A DNA stretch of 64,000 bases from Podospora pseudocomata. Its lineage: Eukaryota > Ascomycota > Sordariomycetes > Sordariales > Podosporaceae. The notes beneath the pieces were generated by a model that had not been told where the DNA came from, did not search any database, and worked only from the letters and a program-made list of their open reading frames with translations. Position 1 is the first letter of the stretch. Every line of letters begins with the position of its first letter. The stretch is from NCBI RefSeq assembly GCF_035222375.1, contig NC_085889.1, positions 4,340,001 through 4,404,000 on the forward strand, in the 5' to 3' direction. Positions 10,694 to 22,070 of the stretch are shown here, piece by piece. The position numbers were made by a program, and so were the translations under genes.

Positions 10694-12569
10694 GGATATC
10701 AGGGGGGGGTATGGTTTTAATTTTTGTTGTATTGCGTTAAGATATTGATGTATAATTATTCGATCTTTGTTTTTGGTTTGTTTTGTGTGGTGTGGTTGGC
10801 TTTTGTTGTGAAAATTTGTGGGGGTGATGAAAGGACAAGTCACGTTTTTGGAAGCAGGCGAGCAAAATGATTGAGCGAGCATTTGACGTTGCGGTTTTGG
10901 TGAAGCTGTTGATGTTGTCGTGTGTGACAGGGGCATGCTTGCTGCTGGGTTTATCAATCGTGGGGATTCGAATGCTTGGCGTTGGCTTCTGGAAAGCTGG
11001 GCGGAAGCATTGAGATCGGGGAAATTTGGGGATGGTGTGGTGGAAGATATCAAGATGTGTTGTCATGTGCGATATTCACAATCTTGATATATTGGAATAG
11101 AGATGTCGTTATCGTCAAACAGTTGGAGAGATAGAGAGAGAATAGCTGTATATGTGTGTCACCCAATCTGTTAACTCGGAGTGAGGTGAGTGTTTTGCTA
11201 TCAACTCTTATCTCCGAAGCGAGCAAGACTCGGTTCCGATCATTACCATCACCTGTGACCTCTTTCCCAGTGGCGGTGTCATCTCGGACCGAACCCCGTG
11301 ATTGAGTTTCAAGCACAAGTTGGACCGCGAGATCGGGGAAATTTTACCTAAGAAGTTACGCAAAAGGAATCGGTGATGTTGTTCTGTTTCTGGAAGCTCA
11401 CTGGAAGAATGTGGAGCGCCGGTCTGGGTAGCACCCCCGAGCGTGAAAGCCGGCGGTATCCGTCATGCTTGCTGGGATCTTCGTCCGGGATATGTCTTGG
11501 GTCCTGCCGTTAACTGAAGGGGCACTTATAACTTAACGGCAGTCCTGTCCGAGACTGGATCCAGTTGTGAGGTGGGATTTTGTTTTCTCAGCTTTTTTTT
11601 TTCGTGTTGGAGAGGGTGATGGGAGGGTGATGGCAGGATGAGTGAATTACAGGCATCAAGGTGGATAGTGATGGGTGAACCTTGAGGGTCAGTGATGGGG
11701 AGGGAGATGGAGAGACGGTTATAAATAGGAGATGTTGTTGGTTTTCGGTGAGATAGGTGGCTTGACTTGATTCATTCTTTCTCTCTCTTGTTTAGCGTCA
11801 GATAGCGGTTTGTTTGCGACTTGTCATTTTGGCACTTGAGCCGAATTGCAGTTTGAGCTGTGCAACACACCCGACCCTTGCTGTCTATCACGTCAACGAC
11901 AATCTTCCCGAGGAGGCTCCGAAGACTGTTTTTTTCCAAAGAGGTATGTTTGGTTTGCTTCTGTCATCATGTCTCCGTGTTTCGGCCCTCTGGCACATGC
12001 AGTTGTTGGTCGATTGGGACGTCGAATCTTGATTGCGGCAGGGCGGGACAGGGGCGGCTGAGTTGCCAGAGTTGCAGCCCCGAGGCGTGCAGTGGTGATC
12101 GTGTTGTGGAAATCAGGAGGAAGGGCCAGAAGAGGCATTTGATGTGCTTCCCCACAGCTTGGAAGCAGATGTCACCTTCTGCGATCAGCCCCCCGATGCT
12201 GTGTGTGTGGTCTTGGCGGGCTGGCGGCACATCGTCACCGCGCATGTGGTCCTTGTGCTCTGCGATCCCGGCCGGCGCGGCACAGGGTGGTGCCCGTATC
12301 TGACCGATATTGTTGGAGCAGCGCCCGTTGATACATAGATAACAAGGCGGTATTCCCCCTTCCAAGGGAGGGAGCCTTCTGTGTTGGCTCCATTACCTAT
12401 TTCTCTTTGTCCTTTGTTCTCTCTCTTGGATTGTTTATCTCCCTGTCTAAAAAACACAGCATTGACAGCCGCTAGATCTAGATCACGCACTGCATTTGCT
12501 GCACAGCTGCAGGTCACCCGCCCTAGCGACGCCGACAGCAGCCGAGATCCCAGCTCGGTATAAGAACCA
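10694..12569. other. intergenic and long arginase leader
   Basis: The left part is presumably the GT90 3' region. A TATA box at about 11720 starts a leader of some 800 nt to the arginase ATG. The leader contains a possible 5'-UTR donor GTATGT at 11944. I see no separate gene. Confidence 0.55.
11720..11728 (+). promoter_or_regulatory. TATA box, probably arginase promoter
   Basis: TATAAATAG in a G-rich context, followed by CT-rich pyrimidine stretches. It is the only strong TATA element between the GT90 and arginase genes. Confidence 0.5.
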
Positions 12570-13812
12570 ATGGCACCCTCCCGCCTCAGCGACATTGCAG
12601 ACATTGCGCTGCCAACGACAAAGTCTACCAGCGCAACTGATACTGTCACCACTCTCCCAGACACTCCCGCCTCGAGCGTTGGCTCTCGCACTTTCGGCAG
12701 AAGCATCATGAACACATCGTTGATCGAGAGCAAGTTCCTCAGCCACCCCGAGGATTTGGGTGTGGTGGCTGTTGGTTTCTCGGGGGGTCAGGTATGTTTG
12801 GCGAGGTTCTTGTCTACGGGAATGGGCGAGAGGCTGACAGGGAGAATGAATCACAGTGCAAACCAGGTGTTGACGCTGCGCCATCAGCGCTCATCGAAGC
12901 CGGCCTCCTCACCCAGATCCGCGACGAGCTCGGTTACAACCTCCACGGCCATGACACAGTCCACCTCTACACTGACCTTGTGCCCAAGGAGGACCCCGAC
13001 TACCGCAACATGAAGAACCCCCGCGCCGTCTCTGCCGTGACAAAGAAGATCGCCGATCAGGTGTACAACCAGGCCAAGGAGGGGAGACTGGTCTTGACTC
13101 TGGGTGGTGATCACAGTATTGCCATTGGCACCATTGGTGGTTCGGCCAAGGCTATCAGGGAAAGGCTGGGCAGAGAGATCGCCGTCATCTGGGTGGACGC
13201 GCACGCCGATATCAACACCCCCGAGACCAGTGGGAGTGGTAACATCCACGGCATGCCTGTTAGCTTCTTGACTGGGTTGGCCAAGGAAGACAAGGAGGAT
13301 GTCTTTGGGTGGATCAAGGATGAGAACAGGATCAGCGTCAAGAAGATCGTGTACATTGGTCTGAGAGATGTTGATGCCGGCGAGAAGAGGATCTTGAGGG
13401 AGAATGGGATCAAGGCGTTTAGCATGTTTGACATTGACAGGTACGTTTTTGGTGACGTTGTTGCTTGTGTTGGAAAAGAAAAGCTGACAAGAGACACAGA
13501 CATGGCATCGGCCGCGTGATGGAGATGGCTCTCGGTCACATTGGCAGCGATACCCCGATCCATCTGTCGTTCGACGTGGATGCGCTTGACCCCATGTGGG
13601 CGCCATCGACCGGCACCCCTGTCCGTGGAGGCTTGACGCTGCGCGAGGGTGACTACATCTGCGAGTGCGTGCACCAGACGGGCAGCTTGGTGGCTGTTGA
13701 CTTGGTGGAAGTCAACCCCAGCCTGGCGCCTGCTGAAGACATCGGGGCTCACGAGACGGTTAGGGCCGGTTGCTCCCTTGTTCGGTGCGCACTCGGCGAG
13801 TCTCTTCTGTAG
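12570..13812 (+). CDS. aga: arginase
   Basis: Three exons (12570-12791, 12857-13440, 13500-13812) encode 372 aa. The enzyme hydrolyses arginine to ornithine and urea. Manganese-site motifs are all present: [21 protein letters not shown] with NIHGMP, and [22 protein letters not shown] and VEVNP complete the family signature. Homology with known arginases begins near [17 protein letters not shown], so the first 46 residues (Ser/Thr-rich) are an extension. An internal ATG at 12708 ([10 protein letters not shown]) would give the usual short cytosolic form. Neurospora crassa aga is known to make a long and a short arginase, and this layout fits. The long leader suggests regulated transcription. 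Confidence 0.95.
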
Positions 13813-15024
13813 GCCTGTTTGCGGTCTCTTGGTCATTTTGATATTAAAAGGTATGGCAGCATCATGGGTACATAATTTCTGTTCTTCTTCTCGTTTTCAA
13901 GTTGCGTTTGGGTTGGGTAGGAGCACGCGTTTTGGTTTCCTTGTAGTTAGTACAGGCATGAATAGAGGGAAGGGATCCATCCCATCACTGAAATGTTCAT
14001 TTTTAGCAGCAGCCTCATGATGGAAACGGGTGGCTGGGCCGGTGCCACGCTGCCCCACCGCCCCGCGTTCAAGAAGTCGTTACCACCAGAAAGGAACAGA
14101 CATGCATCATCCGAAATGTCTCATTGAGACCTGATGGTGCCTGGACTGATATCCGTCATCTTCCCAATACATCTTCCTTTACGGATCTGTTCAACATCAA
14201 CGTTGAGTCCCAAGAACCACCTACCTACCCCAGCTCGCCCGGCGGCCAGGCACGAACCAACCACCAGGTGGGCACAGCACAATCGATAAGATAGGCGCGC
14301 CAAGACCACTTTCCGAATCTCGTGAAGCACCTGAAGAAGTGCGCTGGCTGCGCGCGCGGCACGGTGGGAGAGCTGATATCCAACACAGGCGCAAGCAGGA
14401 GGAAGCAGTGCCGCTAGGCACAATTGTCGCATCGCATCCTGTCGCAACATAATCGCATTTGTTTTTCTCTTTCTTTTGAACCTCCTATCGAACGACCGAG
14501 CGATAAAGCGACGACAAGTCCAGGCCGTTGTTCCCAGCCACCGGCAGTTTGCGACAACTCTACCACCACCAGCACCGCCCGTGCGATCCGATCACCCACC
14601 AACCCACCACCTCACGGACTCACGGCACCGAGTCTCTCCACCAGCCGGCCAGGCTGCCCCCGATCAACGACGTTCACTGGACGTGTGGGTGGTAGGCCAG
14701 TTGGAGTGAGAGAGCGTCAAAGTCAGTTTTTTTGCGCTTTCTTGGGGCTATTTTAGGGTGGGAGGGAGTTAGACAGGAGATACAAAATTTTGGGAGAACA
14801 GGCTGGTGCGGATAGAAAAGCAACAATTGTTTACGGCATTACGAGTTTATTTTGATGCGCGACGACGTTTTGGGAAGAACATCGTCTTGGTAGCTGGGTC
14901 TTTTGGAATTGGAACACAGCAACTAGCTTTGGAGAGAAACCACCAGCAAACACACCCCTGAAGTGGACGCTCCACCAAGCAGAACAACTTCACACAACAA
15001 CTTTCACACAGCAACAATTCCAAA
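13813..15024. other. intergenic and leader
   Basis: Contains the arginase 3' region and the upstream region and CA/CT-rich leader of the next gene. The short open frames in 14.1-14.76 kb have no coding features. Confidence 0.5.
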
Positions 15025-15659
15025 ATGGCCTCTGTCCTCACCTCGGAACCCTCCCTCGTCTACTCCCGCCGGGTAGTTGAGGCCCGGGTACACAAATACC
15101 ACTGGCCCGCCGTCCAGCTCAACATCTGGATGCTCATCATGCTCATAAGCGCCTGCACCATCATTGGCGTATTTGCCACCTTTATCGACATCCAGCACAC
15201 CCTTCTACTACCGGTACCGTGGTCCGTTGTCCTCCCCCCTCCCTCCCTTCCCATCCTTATTAACACAAAAACAGGTACTTTCCCTACTACATAACCGTCG
15301 CCTCCCTCGCAGTCTTCTTCATCCTCCTCCTCCTCTACCTCATCTACCAGCGCCGCTTGCTCCCCTCCATCGTCATGATAGGAGGTTTTATTCTCTTTGT
15401 GCTGTGGTTGACGGGGTTGATAGTGATATCAGTGCAGCTGTGGGGGCCGGACGGGAGCGTGAGTTCGGAGTGCAATATCCAGGTTTTTGGGGCGAGTCCG
15501 ATGCCCAAGGGGCAGACGCTGGAGACGTTGGCGTGGTTGGAGCAGAGGAGTATTTGCCAGAGCTGGCAGGCGGTTTTTGCGTTTGGGCTGGTGGGGGCGG
15601 TGTTTTTGTTGTGGATTATGGTTATTGCTTATCAGGTTTTTGCGGATGATGCTGTTTGA
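15025..15659 (+). CDS. four-helix membrane protein, MARVEL-like
   Basis: Two exons (15025-15221 and 15275-15659) give 193 aa. The donor is non-optimal (TG|GTCCGT), but it is the only one I found that keeps the frame, producing VPWYFPYYITVAS across the junction. Four hydrophobic helices are evident: LNIWMLIMLISACTIIGVF, ITVASLAVFFILLLLYLIY, IVMIGGFILFVLWLTGLIV and FAFGLVGAVFLLWIMVIAY. A loop with Cys (SSECNIQV, RSICQSW) lies between helices 3 and 4. Size and topology match fungal MARVEL-type plasma-membrane proteins. That assignment is by topology only. Confidence 0.75.
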
Positions 15660-15973
15660 TGGTGGTGGGGAAAGGGGGGCGTTGGGGAGTTCAGCTGTAT
15701 GGGATGTGGAATGAGTGATGATATCTACCTGTGTTTGGGTTTTGAATGGAGGGATGTGCCAAAGGATGGGGATGGTGGTATGTATTGGGCATGATCACAT
15801 ATTGGATATCGTGGGGCGGGATTTTGGGTTTTTTTTTTTTGGTTTTTTTGCTGTCTATAAAATAATTATGATGTATTATTATCACGTTTCGGCCTTGCTG
15901 AACGCTGAAACAAATTCCCAAAACGCCTTGCTTCTCATCACGCATCAGTCATGTTTGGGTTGTCATGGAGATT
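15660..15973. other. convergent 3' intergenic region
   Basis: A T-rich tract (about 15829-15848) and AT-rich sequence separate two converging genes; nothing else is seen. Confidence 0.5.
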
Positions 15974-16482
15974 TTAAGCAGCCACGGCGTAGTAACCGCC
16001 GGCCTGGGCCTGGGCAGGAGCTATCATCTCTGTCAGCATACACACCCCCCGTCTCATCTCATAAACAGAAACTTACCCTTCTGTTTCCCCATATACCCCG
16101 CCGCGTAAGCCGCGCCCTGGTTGACATACTTTTGCGGGATCTTATTCCCCGTCATGCCATTGGCGTACCCAGCCATCTGCTGCGCCATGACTTTGTTGGC
16201 CGCCGCCTGGGGGTTGAAGGCCTGCTGCTGCTGCTGGACGGGGACCTGGACATATTGCTGTTGCTGCTGGACAACGGGGACTTGGACGTATTGTTGCTGC
16301 TGCTGGTGGTGAACAGGCTGGACATAGGTCACCTTGCCGCCCTGGATGGACTGCTGGATGGGGACGGGCTGTTGGACGGCGACGAATTGCTGTTGTTGCT
16401 TATTCTTTTTGTCCTTTTTCTTCTTGGCGTCTTTGGATTGCTTGCGCTTGAAAAGCTTGAGGAGGAGTTTGAAGAAGGCCAT
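15974..16482 (-). CDS. small Q-rich low-complexity protein
   Basis: Two exons on the minus strand (16077-16482, then 15974-16020), with a 56-nt GTAAGT...ATAG intron, give 150 aa. I start at MAFFKLLLKLFKRKQSK rather than an upstream in-frame start, because a TATA-like TTATAAG lies between them. After an amphipathic, basic N-terminus (KDAKKKKDKKNK) come glutamine runs in repeats of the QQQQQYVQVPV type. A conserved-looking tail follows (NKVMAQQMAGYANGMTG, then QAQAGGYYAVAA). The protein resembles prion-like sequences. The N-terminal helix could bind a membrane surface. Family unknown. Confidence 0.7.
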
Positions 16483-17589
16483 TTTTGTTTTTTGGAAGGG
16501 GCTTTTTTTTTTTTTTGCTGGGGTCTGGGGAGAAGAAGGGGAGATGAGATGGTCGACACGATGGCTCGTCTTATAACTTTTGGAGGGAAGGTTCAGGTGA
16601 AAGTAAAGCAATATTGAATTGGTGTCATGTTGCTGGAGAAGCGGGCTGCGCCGCTGGTCGTGTCATCTCTACTTCATGGTGTGGGTGTGAGACTGGTGTG
16701 ACGGGTGGTTTCTGGTGTTGAACCCACCCAACCGGCCACTCATGAGACCTGCGTGTCAGCCCAGTGATCGATCAAGATCTTCCTGCCAGGGGTAGCTCAG
16801 AACATGGAGATGATTTATCACACATAGATGCTTTTGAGACAACAGACAGATTGGAATTGGGATGCAATTGCTTTCTTGATTGCGCTCATATCTGTAGCTG
16901 GTATCAAGATGCCTACGCCGGGATGATCACGGAGACTCGGGATGAAGCTGAACGCCAAGCCACGTGCCGTGTCGCTTCTCCGGCTCAGGTCCGGCCGGCC
17001 GGCCTTGTCGGGCACCTTCCCATCCACCCTTACCACAAAATACATGTTTGGCATAGTAAAAGGCGTAAGTTAGCGCATATAATGTTACAGACTGTACCAC
17101 CAAAAATGAAATAATAAGACTTTTGTTAATTGTCTTTGAAAACCTTTGAATTATCTTTAAAGGCTTCTTAACCGTGTTTGAAAGCCTGATAATTATTCTC
17201 CAAGGTATGGTTCACATTATAATGTGGGCTAACATCGGTACTTTTGTGTGGCAACCATTTCATGGTGAGGATGCCACCACAACTATGTTCCTTCTGTGGG
17301 ATTCTGACTCCGACAGACAAGTACAGGTTAGCTTGGAGGTGGGCAGCTCCTCGGTGGTGCCTTTCAAGAATGAATGGGCGACGTCCTTCCCTCCCGAAGT
17401 CCCTGCGATGTGGTCAATCAAGAGGCAACTGCCTGGATTTGGTTGACACCAACATCCTAAGATATTGTCGATGATGCAGCCATGGTCATTGACCAATTGA
17501 TCCTGTCCTTACTTAAAGGACGTTGGAGAGAGTCCACACTCTCAGTTGAATCCAACGTCTTCAGGACTCGCAAATCAAATACAATCACC
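16483..17589. other. intergenic with a short degenerate repeat
   Basis: No gene supported. A degenerate repeat near 17129-17165 (CTTTGAAAACCTTTGAATTA and on) resembles sequence near 26.0 kb. The last about 80 bp form the promoter of the next gene. Confidence 0.5.
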
Positions 17590-18297
17590 ATGTCTTACAA
17601 TCCATCTTACCAAGGGCAACCACCAAACGACGGCATCCAGCAAAACAACCCCAATCGCAGTCACGGTAGTCCTCAATTCATAGTCACCCGTGACGAGCTT
17701 CAACAAATCTTCTACGATATCGGTTTTCCCCCTGCCAGTATCTCCAACCCCCTGCTTCAGCAAGTCAATCCCAATTACACCAGCAATTCCTATGGTAACC
17801 CCCAGAGCAATACTCCGCGTAGTGTTCCCAACGAGGACACCTGGCTTCAGCAAGTCGCCCCCAGTGACAGCAATTATTATTACGGCAACCCCCAGAGCAC
17901 TCCTGAGGGCAATGTTCCCAACGCCTGGCATCCGCAAGTCAACCCGAATTACAATTCTTATGGCAACCCCCAGAGCGATCTTCAGCGTAGTGTTCCCAGC
18001 GCTTGGCATCCGCAAGTCAAACCCAATGTCGACACTTCTCTTGGAGTTGTGCCTAACAGCCTACCTCGTCCCAGTGTCACAGCCATTGCTCCTTCGAATA
18101 GAAGTACCAACCAAGTGCAACGGCAACAGCAACACCCAACCCCAACCCCAGCCGCAGCCGCGACCCCGCTACCACCATCACCGAGACCACCAGCGCAACC
18201 GTCAGCGCAACCAGCGAGGAGCGTCGCCAAGAGCCCCACAGGAATAGAACACACTCCACCATATGGCGATCTAATCTGTCTTTGCCACATACATTAG
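17590..18297 (+). CDS. N/P/Q-rich repeat protein
   Basis: One exon of 235 aa from an ATG in good context (ATCACCATGTC). The N-terminal third has a short helical patch (FIVTRDELQQIFYDIGFPP). It is followed by three tandem units of about 28-30 aa, each with YGNPQS and a later VPN/S-x-W-x-PQV. The C-terminus is Pro/Ala-rich. The protein is almost certainly disordered. After the stop the same frame stays open for 48 codons and is Cys-rich. No family is recognised. Confidence 0.6.
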   Translation: MSYNPSYQGQPPNDGIQQNNPNRSHGSPQFIVTRDELQQIFYDIGFPPASISNPLLQQVNPNYTSNSYGNPQSNTPRSVPNEDTWLQQVAPSDSNYYYGNPQSTPEGNVPNAWHPQVNPNYNSYGNPQSDLQRSVPSAWHPQVKPNVDTSLGVVPNSLPRPSVTAIAPSNRSTNQVQRQQQHPTPTPAAAATPLPPSPRPPAQPSAQPARSVAKSPTGIEHTPPYGDLICLCHIH

Positions 18298-19035
18298 GTG
18301 CGTGGGGTGCGGGATGGGTTGGTGCCTTACTGCAATGTTGGGGGTTATTTGCGCGGCGAATGTCTAGGACACTTGGATGAATCGCCGCCAAAACTTTGCG
18401 AAGCGTGTCGGGAGGCGGGATGTCTAAGTTGGTTAAGTCCCTAGGTTCTGAGGAGAGGGGGCGCAAGAGATGGAAATGGCTTGTCTGTCGCAGGAATACA
18501 ACCGAGCGAAGTAGCGTTGACTTTCATCATTCTTGCCGTTATTGAATTGACGAGCATCTTCAGCAGATCCCTTGTTTGCCTTGCTTTGGATTGAACTGTG
18601 ATGTGACACTGTGCTGTTGTCTGCCAATATACCTAGGTACTCGTCGAATCTGTGGCGGAGTTGAAGAGAGGCTCTGGGTGCTGGAACTGCAGGATCCGTC
18701 CAATCTTGCGGAGCATGTTTATATACCTGCATGATATTGTCTGTTTGAACCAGCATTACTACGTCTTTGTTGATGTCACTGGTGGTTGGCTAGCTGTTGG
18801 CCGGGACTGATGGAAACGGTCCGCCGACAACCGCTGCCATATGTCAGCTGCACAAGCAACTTGTTTCGAATCATCCCAATGCTTTCCTCTCAGACATGCC
18901 CGTATATTGCCGCCCACATCCCTTGCGCGGTAGCTGCACCGTATCGACCCAATCTTCTGCGAATATTGATCAAAACAATTATCAACACCCCTACCATCTA
19001 ACATCGATGTCTACTATAGAGCATTTGGGCAGGTT
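18298..19035. other. intergenic with Cys-rich open frame
   Basis: The first 144 bp continue the previous frame after a TAG and encode several Cys (YCNVGG, GECLGH, KLCEACREAGC). The rest, including a minus-strand open frame at 18433-18756, shows no recognisable product. Confidence 0.4.
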
Positions 19036-21443
19036 TCATAACCTAGATATGTCGGTAGACTCTCTCAGACCAGCAGAAAATATGGTCAAGCGCTCCGCCC
19101 AGACGTCCAGAATACCATCCTTGTCCTTCTTCAAAGCCTCAGCAATTCTCAACAGCGCTGATCGCTGCCACTTCCCCGGGTCCTCGGCGCATTCGAACAA
19201 GAGCTCGGGGTTAAGCCTGATGTACTTTCACTTCAGGTTTTTATGAGCCCGGTCACGTCTCGTCATGTACGACAGCAAGACTTTCCTCACGATCCGGTCG
19301 CACTTGAGTCTCTGCTTCTCATCCACCAATGTGTTTCGGATGTCGTCAAACTCGTCTTTCTCGCCGTTTTCCCGACGTTTGACCCACTCTATTCCATAGG
19401 CTCGAGTAAAGTCGATAACAAAGGCGGCCATCCCGGCCGCGGTCGGGGTTGCACACGACGTGCCTTGGAAGATCAGGGGAGTCCCGTCTGCAGGGTGGGG
19501 ACGTTGAAATACTGTCCGATGACTTGAAAGTTCCGCGAATCCGGATGCGGGTCTGGTGTGAATTAAGAGTTTCTTTGAAACCCGTCGTGAGCGTGAATGC
19601 AGAAGACGTTCTCTAACGTTTCCGGGAAGGCGATTGGCTTCTTGGTAGGTCCTTGGTCCATATTTCCACCCGAGGCAAAGATCAAGGCTTTACCGCTCGT
19701 TTCATGGAACCTCTTTCGCACCTCCTCCGAAGGCTTGTTAAGGCGGAGAGAGATACTGATGATATCGATATTACATTCGTTTATAGCCCATTCAACGGCC
19801 TAAAGGCTTGAATGTTAGAGCCCCATGACTCAAAATTTACCCTGACGGTAAGGTGTAGATCACGAGATAGGGGACATGAATTGGGTGAACTCACAGCAGC
19901 AACTCTCTCAGCAGCACCCCTATCATCACTAGTGCCTTTCATAACGCGTGGTATGTAGACTTTGGACATTCCAATAGCTCCCAAGAACAGCCGGGGATAG
20001 AAACGGCGTGAAGCATCTTACATACGTTAGCTCGACGAGGCTCTCATTCCACGTCAAAGTTGAAACACTTGCACCCTGTGTAGCGCTCGCCGACGACTCG
20101 CCCATAGCGGACGGCTCCCTTGAAAATTCCGAGAAGGACCATTTTATGTCGTTTTCGAACAGCCCAACCGAGTCCCCTAGAAGAGAATTCTCTGCCCCTC
20201 TCCCGTTCTCGTAAAGGCCCAAACAGGTTTGGTTTTGTGCAGCCGCTTATAGCCTTGATCAGCGGAGATCTAGCCAAGAACCTCTTTTGACACTCTTCTA
20301 ACAACCTTCCAGCCTGAACCACCTTGAGGTTGACGTCATTCCGGATATCCTCTGATAAATGTCTCCGTCTCTCGTTCCGATGGTCCTCGAGCGGAGCAAC
20401 GTTCTGCAGGCGATCGCTAAGCAGTATTTGCATAAGAACAACACCCAGACTAAGGGCGTGGGGAAAGCGATGCATGTCGTCAAAGAAGTCGCTCGTAGTC
20501 GACGGCTGACTGTCCACGGGCGAGTCACTTTGGTTGCTCGGGAGAACCAGCCTGAGATATGGCTGGCGTAGCTGTAGTTCCGAGGAGCTCGATTTGCCGT
20601 ACACCCAGATGTCTTCAACACCCCAGTCACCCCGTAGCCAGGGAGTGTTGTGAAGATCAAGCAGCGAACGAACTAGCCGCAAGCAAAGAACAATTCTTTC
20701 GCGATAGTGCAGTTCGTGTTTAAGCACTTCGCTAAAAGGGAACTCGGCATCTGCTGCATGGCCGTTGACGTCCTCGTACCTGAGAACACCGCGTTCCATG
20801 CCGATCTGTCCGTCATTGTGGAGGACCATTTTATAGCGTTTGCCTTGTAGCGGTTCTAGCTGACAGGGATTGGTCCATTTTGAACGCGAGATGTGGCTTG
20901 AATAGACACCGTTAGAACGGATTCCAAGCATGGAGGTTGTGGTGATGTTGATCGGCTAGACAAAAATACCTCTCACTCACCTCTTCTGTGTAACATCGAC
21001 TATTGCTTCTTGCAGGCAATCGGGTCCCTTGGCGTACTTGACAGCTGGAAACCTCATAACAAAGGAGTCGGCTCCTTTTGCATCGCAACTCCATGTGCCG
21101 TCCGAGCGCAGGTTGACGGACGTAGCATTTCCAAGAGTCACCCGGTTGCGTTTGTGTGGTCGTAAATGATAATTCCTCCATGTCGATGTCAGGGCAGACT
21201 CCAAATTGTTAAGCTTGTCCAGTGTCGTTTCGGATCCGCTGGGGTCCCACGTAGTAGATCTATCTTCAGACATATGCTGGCCCAACAGCACTCGAAACAG
21301 TTCGTTACGTAGGTCTTCAAGCCCGGTACTGAAAATCTCAAGGTCCTTCGTGTTGAAGTCGGAGCACAGAATCTCTCCATTGGTTGCGTGTTGCCAGCTT
21401 CCGCCGTGACACTCAACCCATTCAAGACATCGGTACTAGTCAC
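19036..21443 (-). pseudogene. decayed DUF7580-subtilase (S8) gene
   Basis: Read on the minus strand, an N-terminal segment (GEILCSDFNTKDLEIFSTGL, then LGQHMSEDRSTTWD) leads into a DUF7580-like region (for example LVRSLLDLHNTPWLRGDWGV). A subtilisin-type peptidase remnant follows: KVYIPRVMKGTSDDRGAAER, NECNIDIISISLRL, FASGGN, and the serine motif GTSCATPTAAG. At least one proper intron remains (GTGAGT...TTTAG). The stretch that should carry the catalytic Asp and His is missing, and about five reading-frame breaks are scattered through it, so I call it a non-functional remnant. Intact fungal proteases of this kind are linked to NLR-like immunity and to gasdermin cleavage. A gasdermin-like frame lies 1.4 kb to the right on the opposite strand. 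Confidence 0.7.
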
Positions 21444-22070
21444 ACAGATGATGGGTATTGTCGGTGTTTGCTGCGTTGCCCTATAGGTCTGTAATACAGT
21501 ACCTACAGGGGAGCTACAGCGAACTATGCGCTTGTAGCAGTGCGTAGCGGAAGCTGGAAAAAAGGGGATACGACAGCAGTGCTGAAGGAAGCAAGACCAC
21601 TGTTATCACAGTGAGCAAGACGCCACAATACAGAGGCTTTGAGTGCTTGTACGTAGTCTAATACAGAGGCTTTTAGTGCATGTATGTCATTGGCTTATAT
21701 TCTTGCTTATGCTTACTTATTCTACATACAGGATTGAGAGGAGAGGAGAGGCCTACTTATACAAGTGTGCTGGTCTTCCAGCAGGCTCTGTGGGGCACTG
21801 GGCCCCCATAGAGTAGCAAGGTATTCTGTGGGACAACTAAGCTATGGATGGTATAGCTAAGTTCTATGGACTTCGATATCCTTCGACAGCTGACAAACCT
21901 TCCCTTGATGTCTCCCGGGTAGGTTTGTGAGGAAGAAGTTAGAAGACCTTCCCAGTACCTCAACACCTGAGTCTTACCTGGCACCTATTATGTGCCACAC
22001 GTTAACAGTCGGTAAGTAAACCATCAACAAATTCAGGATAAGGCACCTGGACAAAGGTCAGCTTCTGCCA
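21444..22070. other. intergenic with 33-bp tandem repeat
   Basis: AT-rich and without a gene. A direct tandem duplication with 33-bp period lies at 21627-21692 (AATACAGAGGCTTT...). Confidence 0.5.
21627..21692. repeat. tandem repeat, two 33-bp units
   Basis: Two adjacent copies begin AATACAGAGGCTTT and differ at a handful of positions. Confidence 0.7.

Noticed and set aside
9473-11053. 526-codon open frame on the minus strand
   Set aside because: It lies antisense to the second exon of the GT90 gene, is His/Pro/Leu-rich as expected from reverse-complemented GC-biased codons, and has no motif.
14424-14756. 110-codon plus-strand frame
   Set aside because: Ser/Thr/Pro-rich, CT-biased leader-like DNA in front of the membrane-protein gene; no conserved feature.
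15715-16617. 300-codon open frame on the plus strand
   Set aside because: Antisense of the Q-rich gene; its Leu runs are CAG codons read backwards.
21601-22007. possible LTR bounded by TGTTA and TAACA
   Set aside because: The 5-bp flanks (ACCAC and GTCGG) do not match and no polypurine or primer site is nearby.
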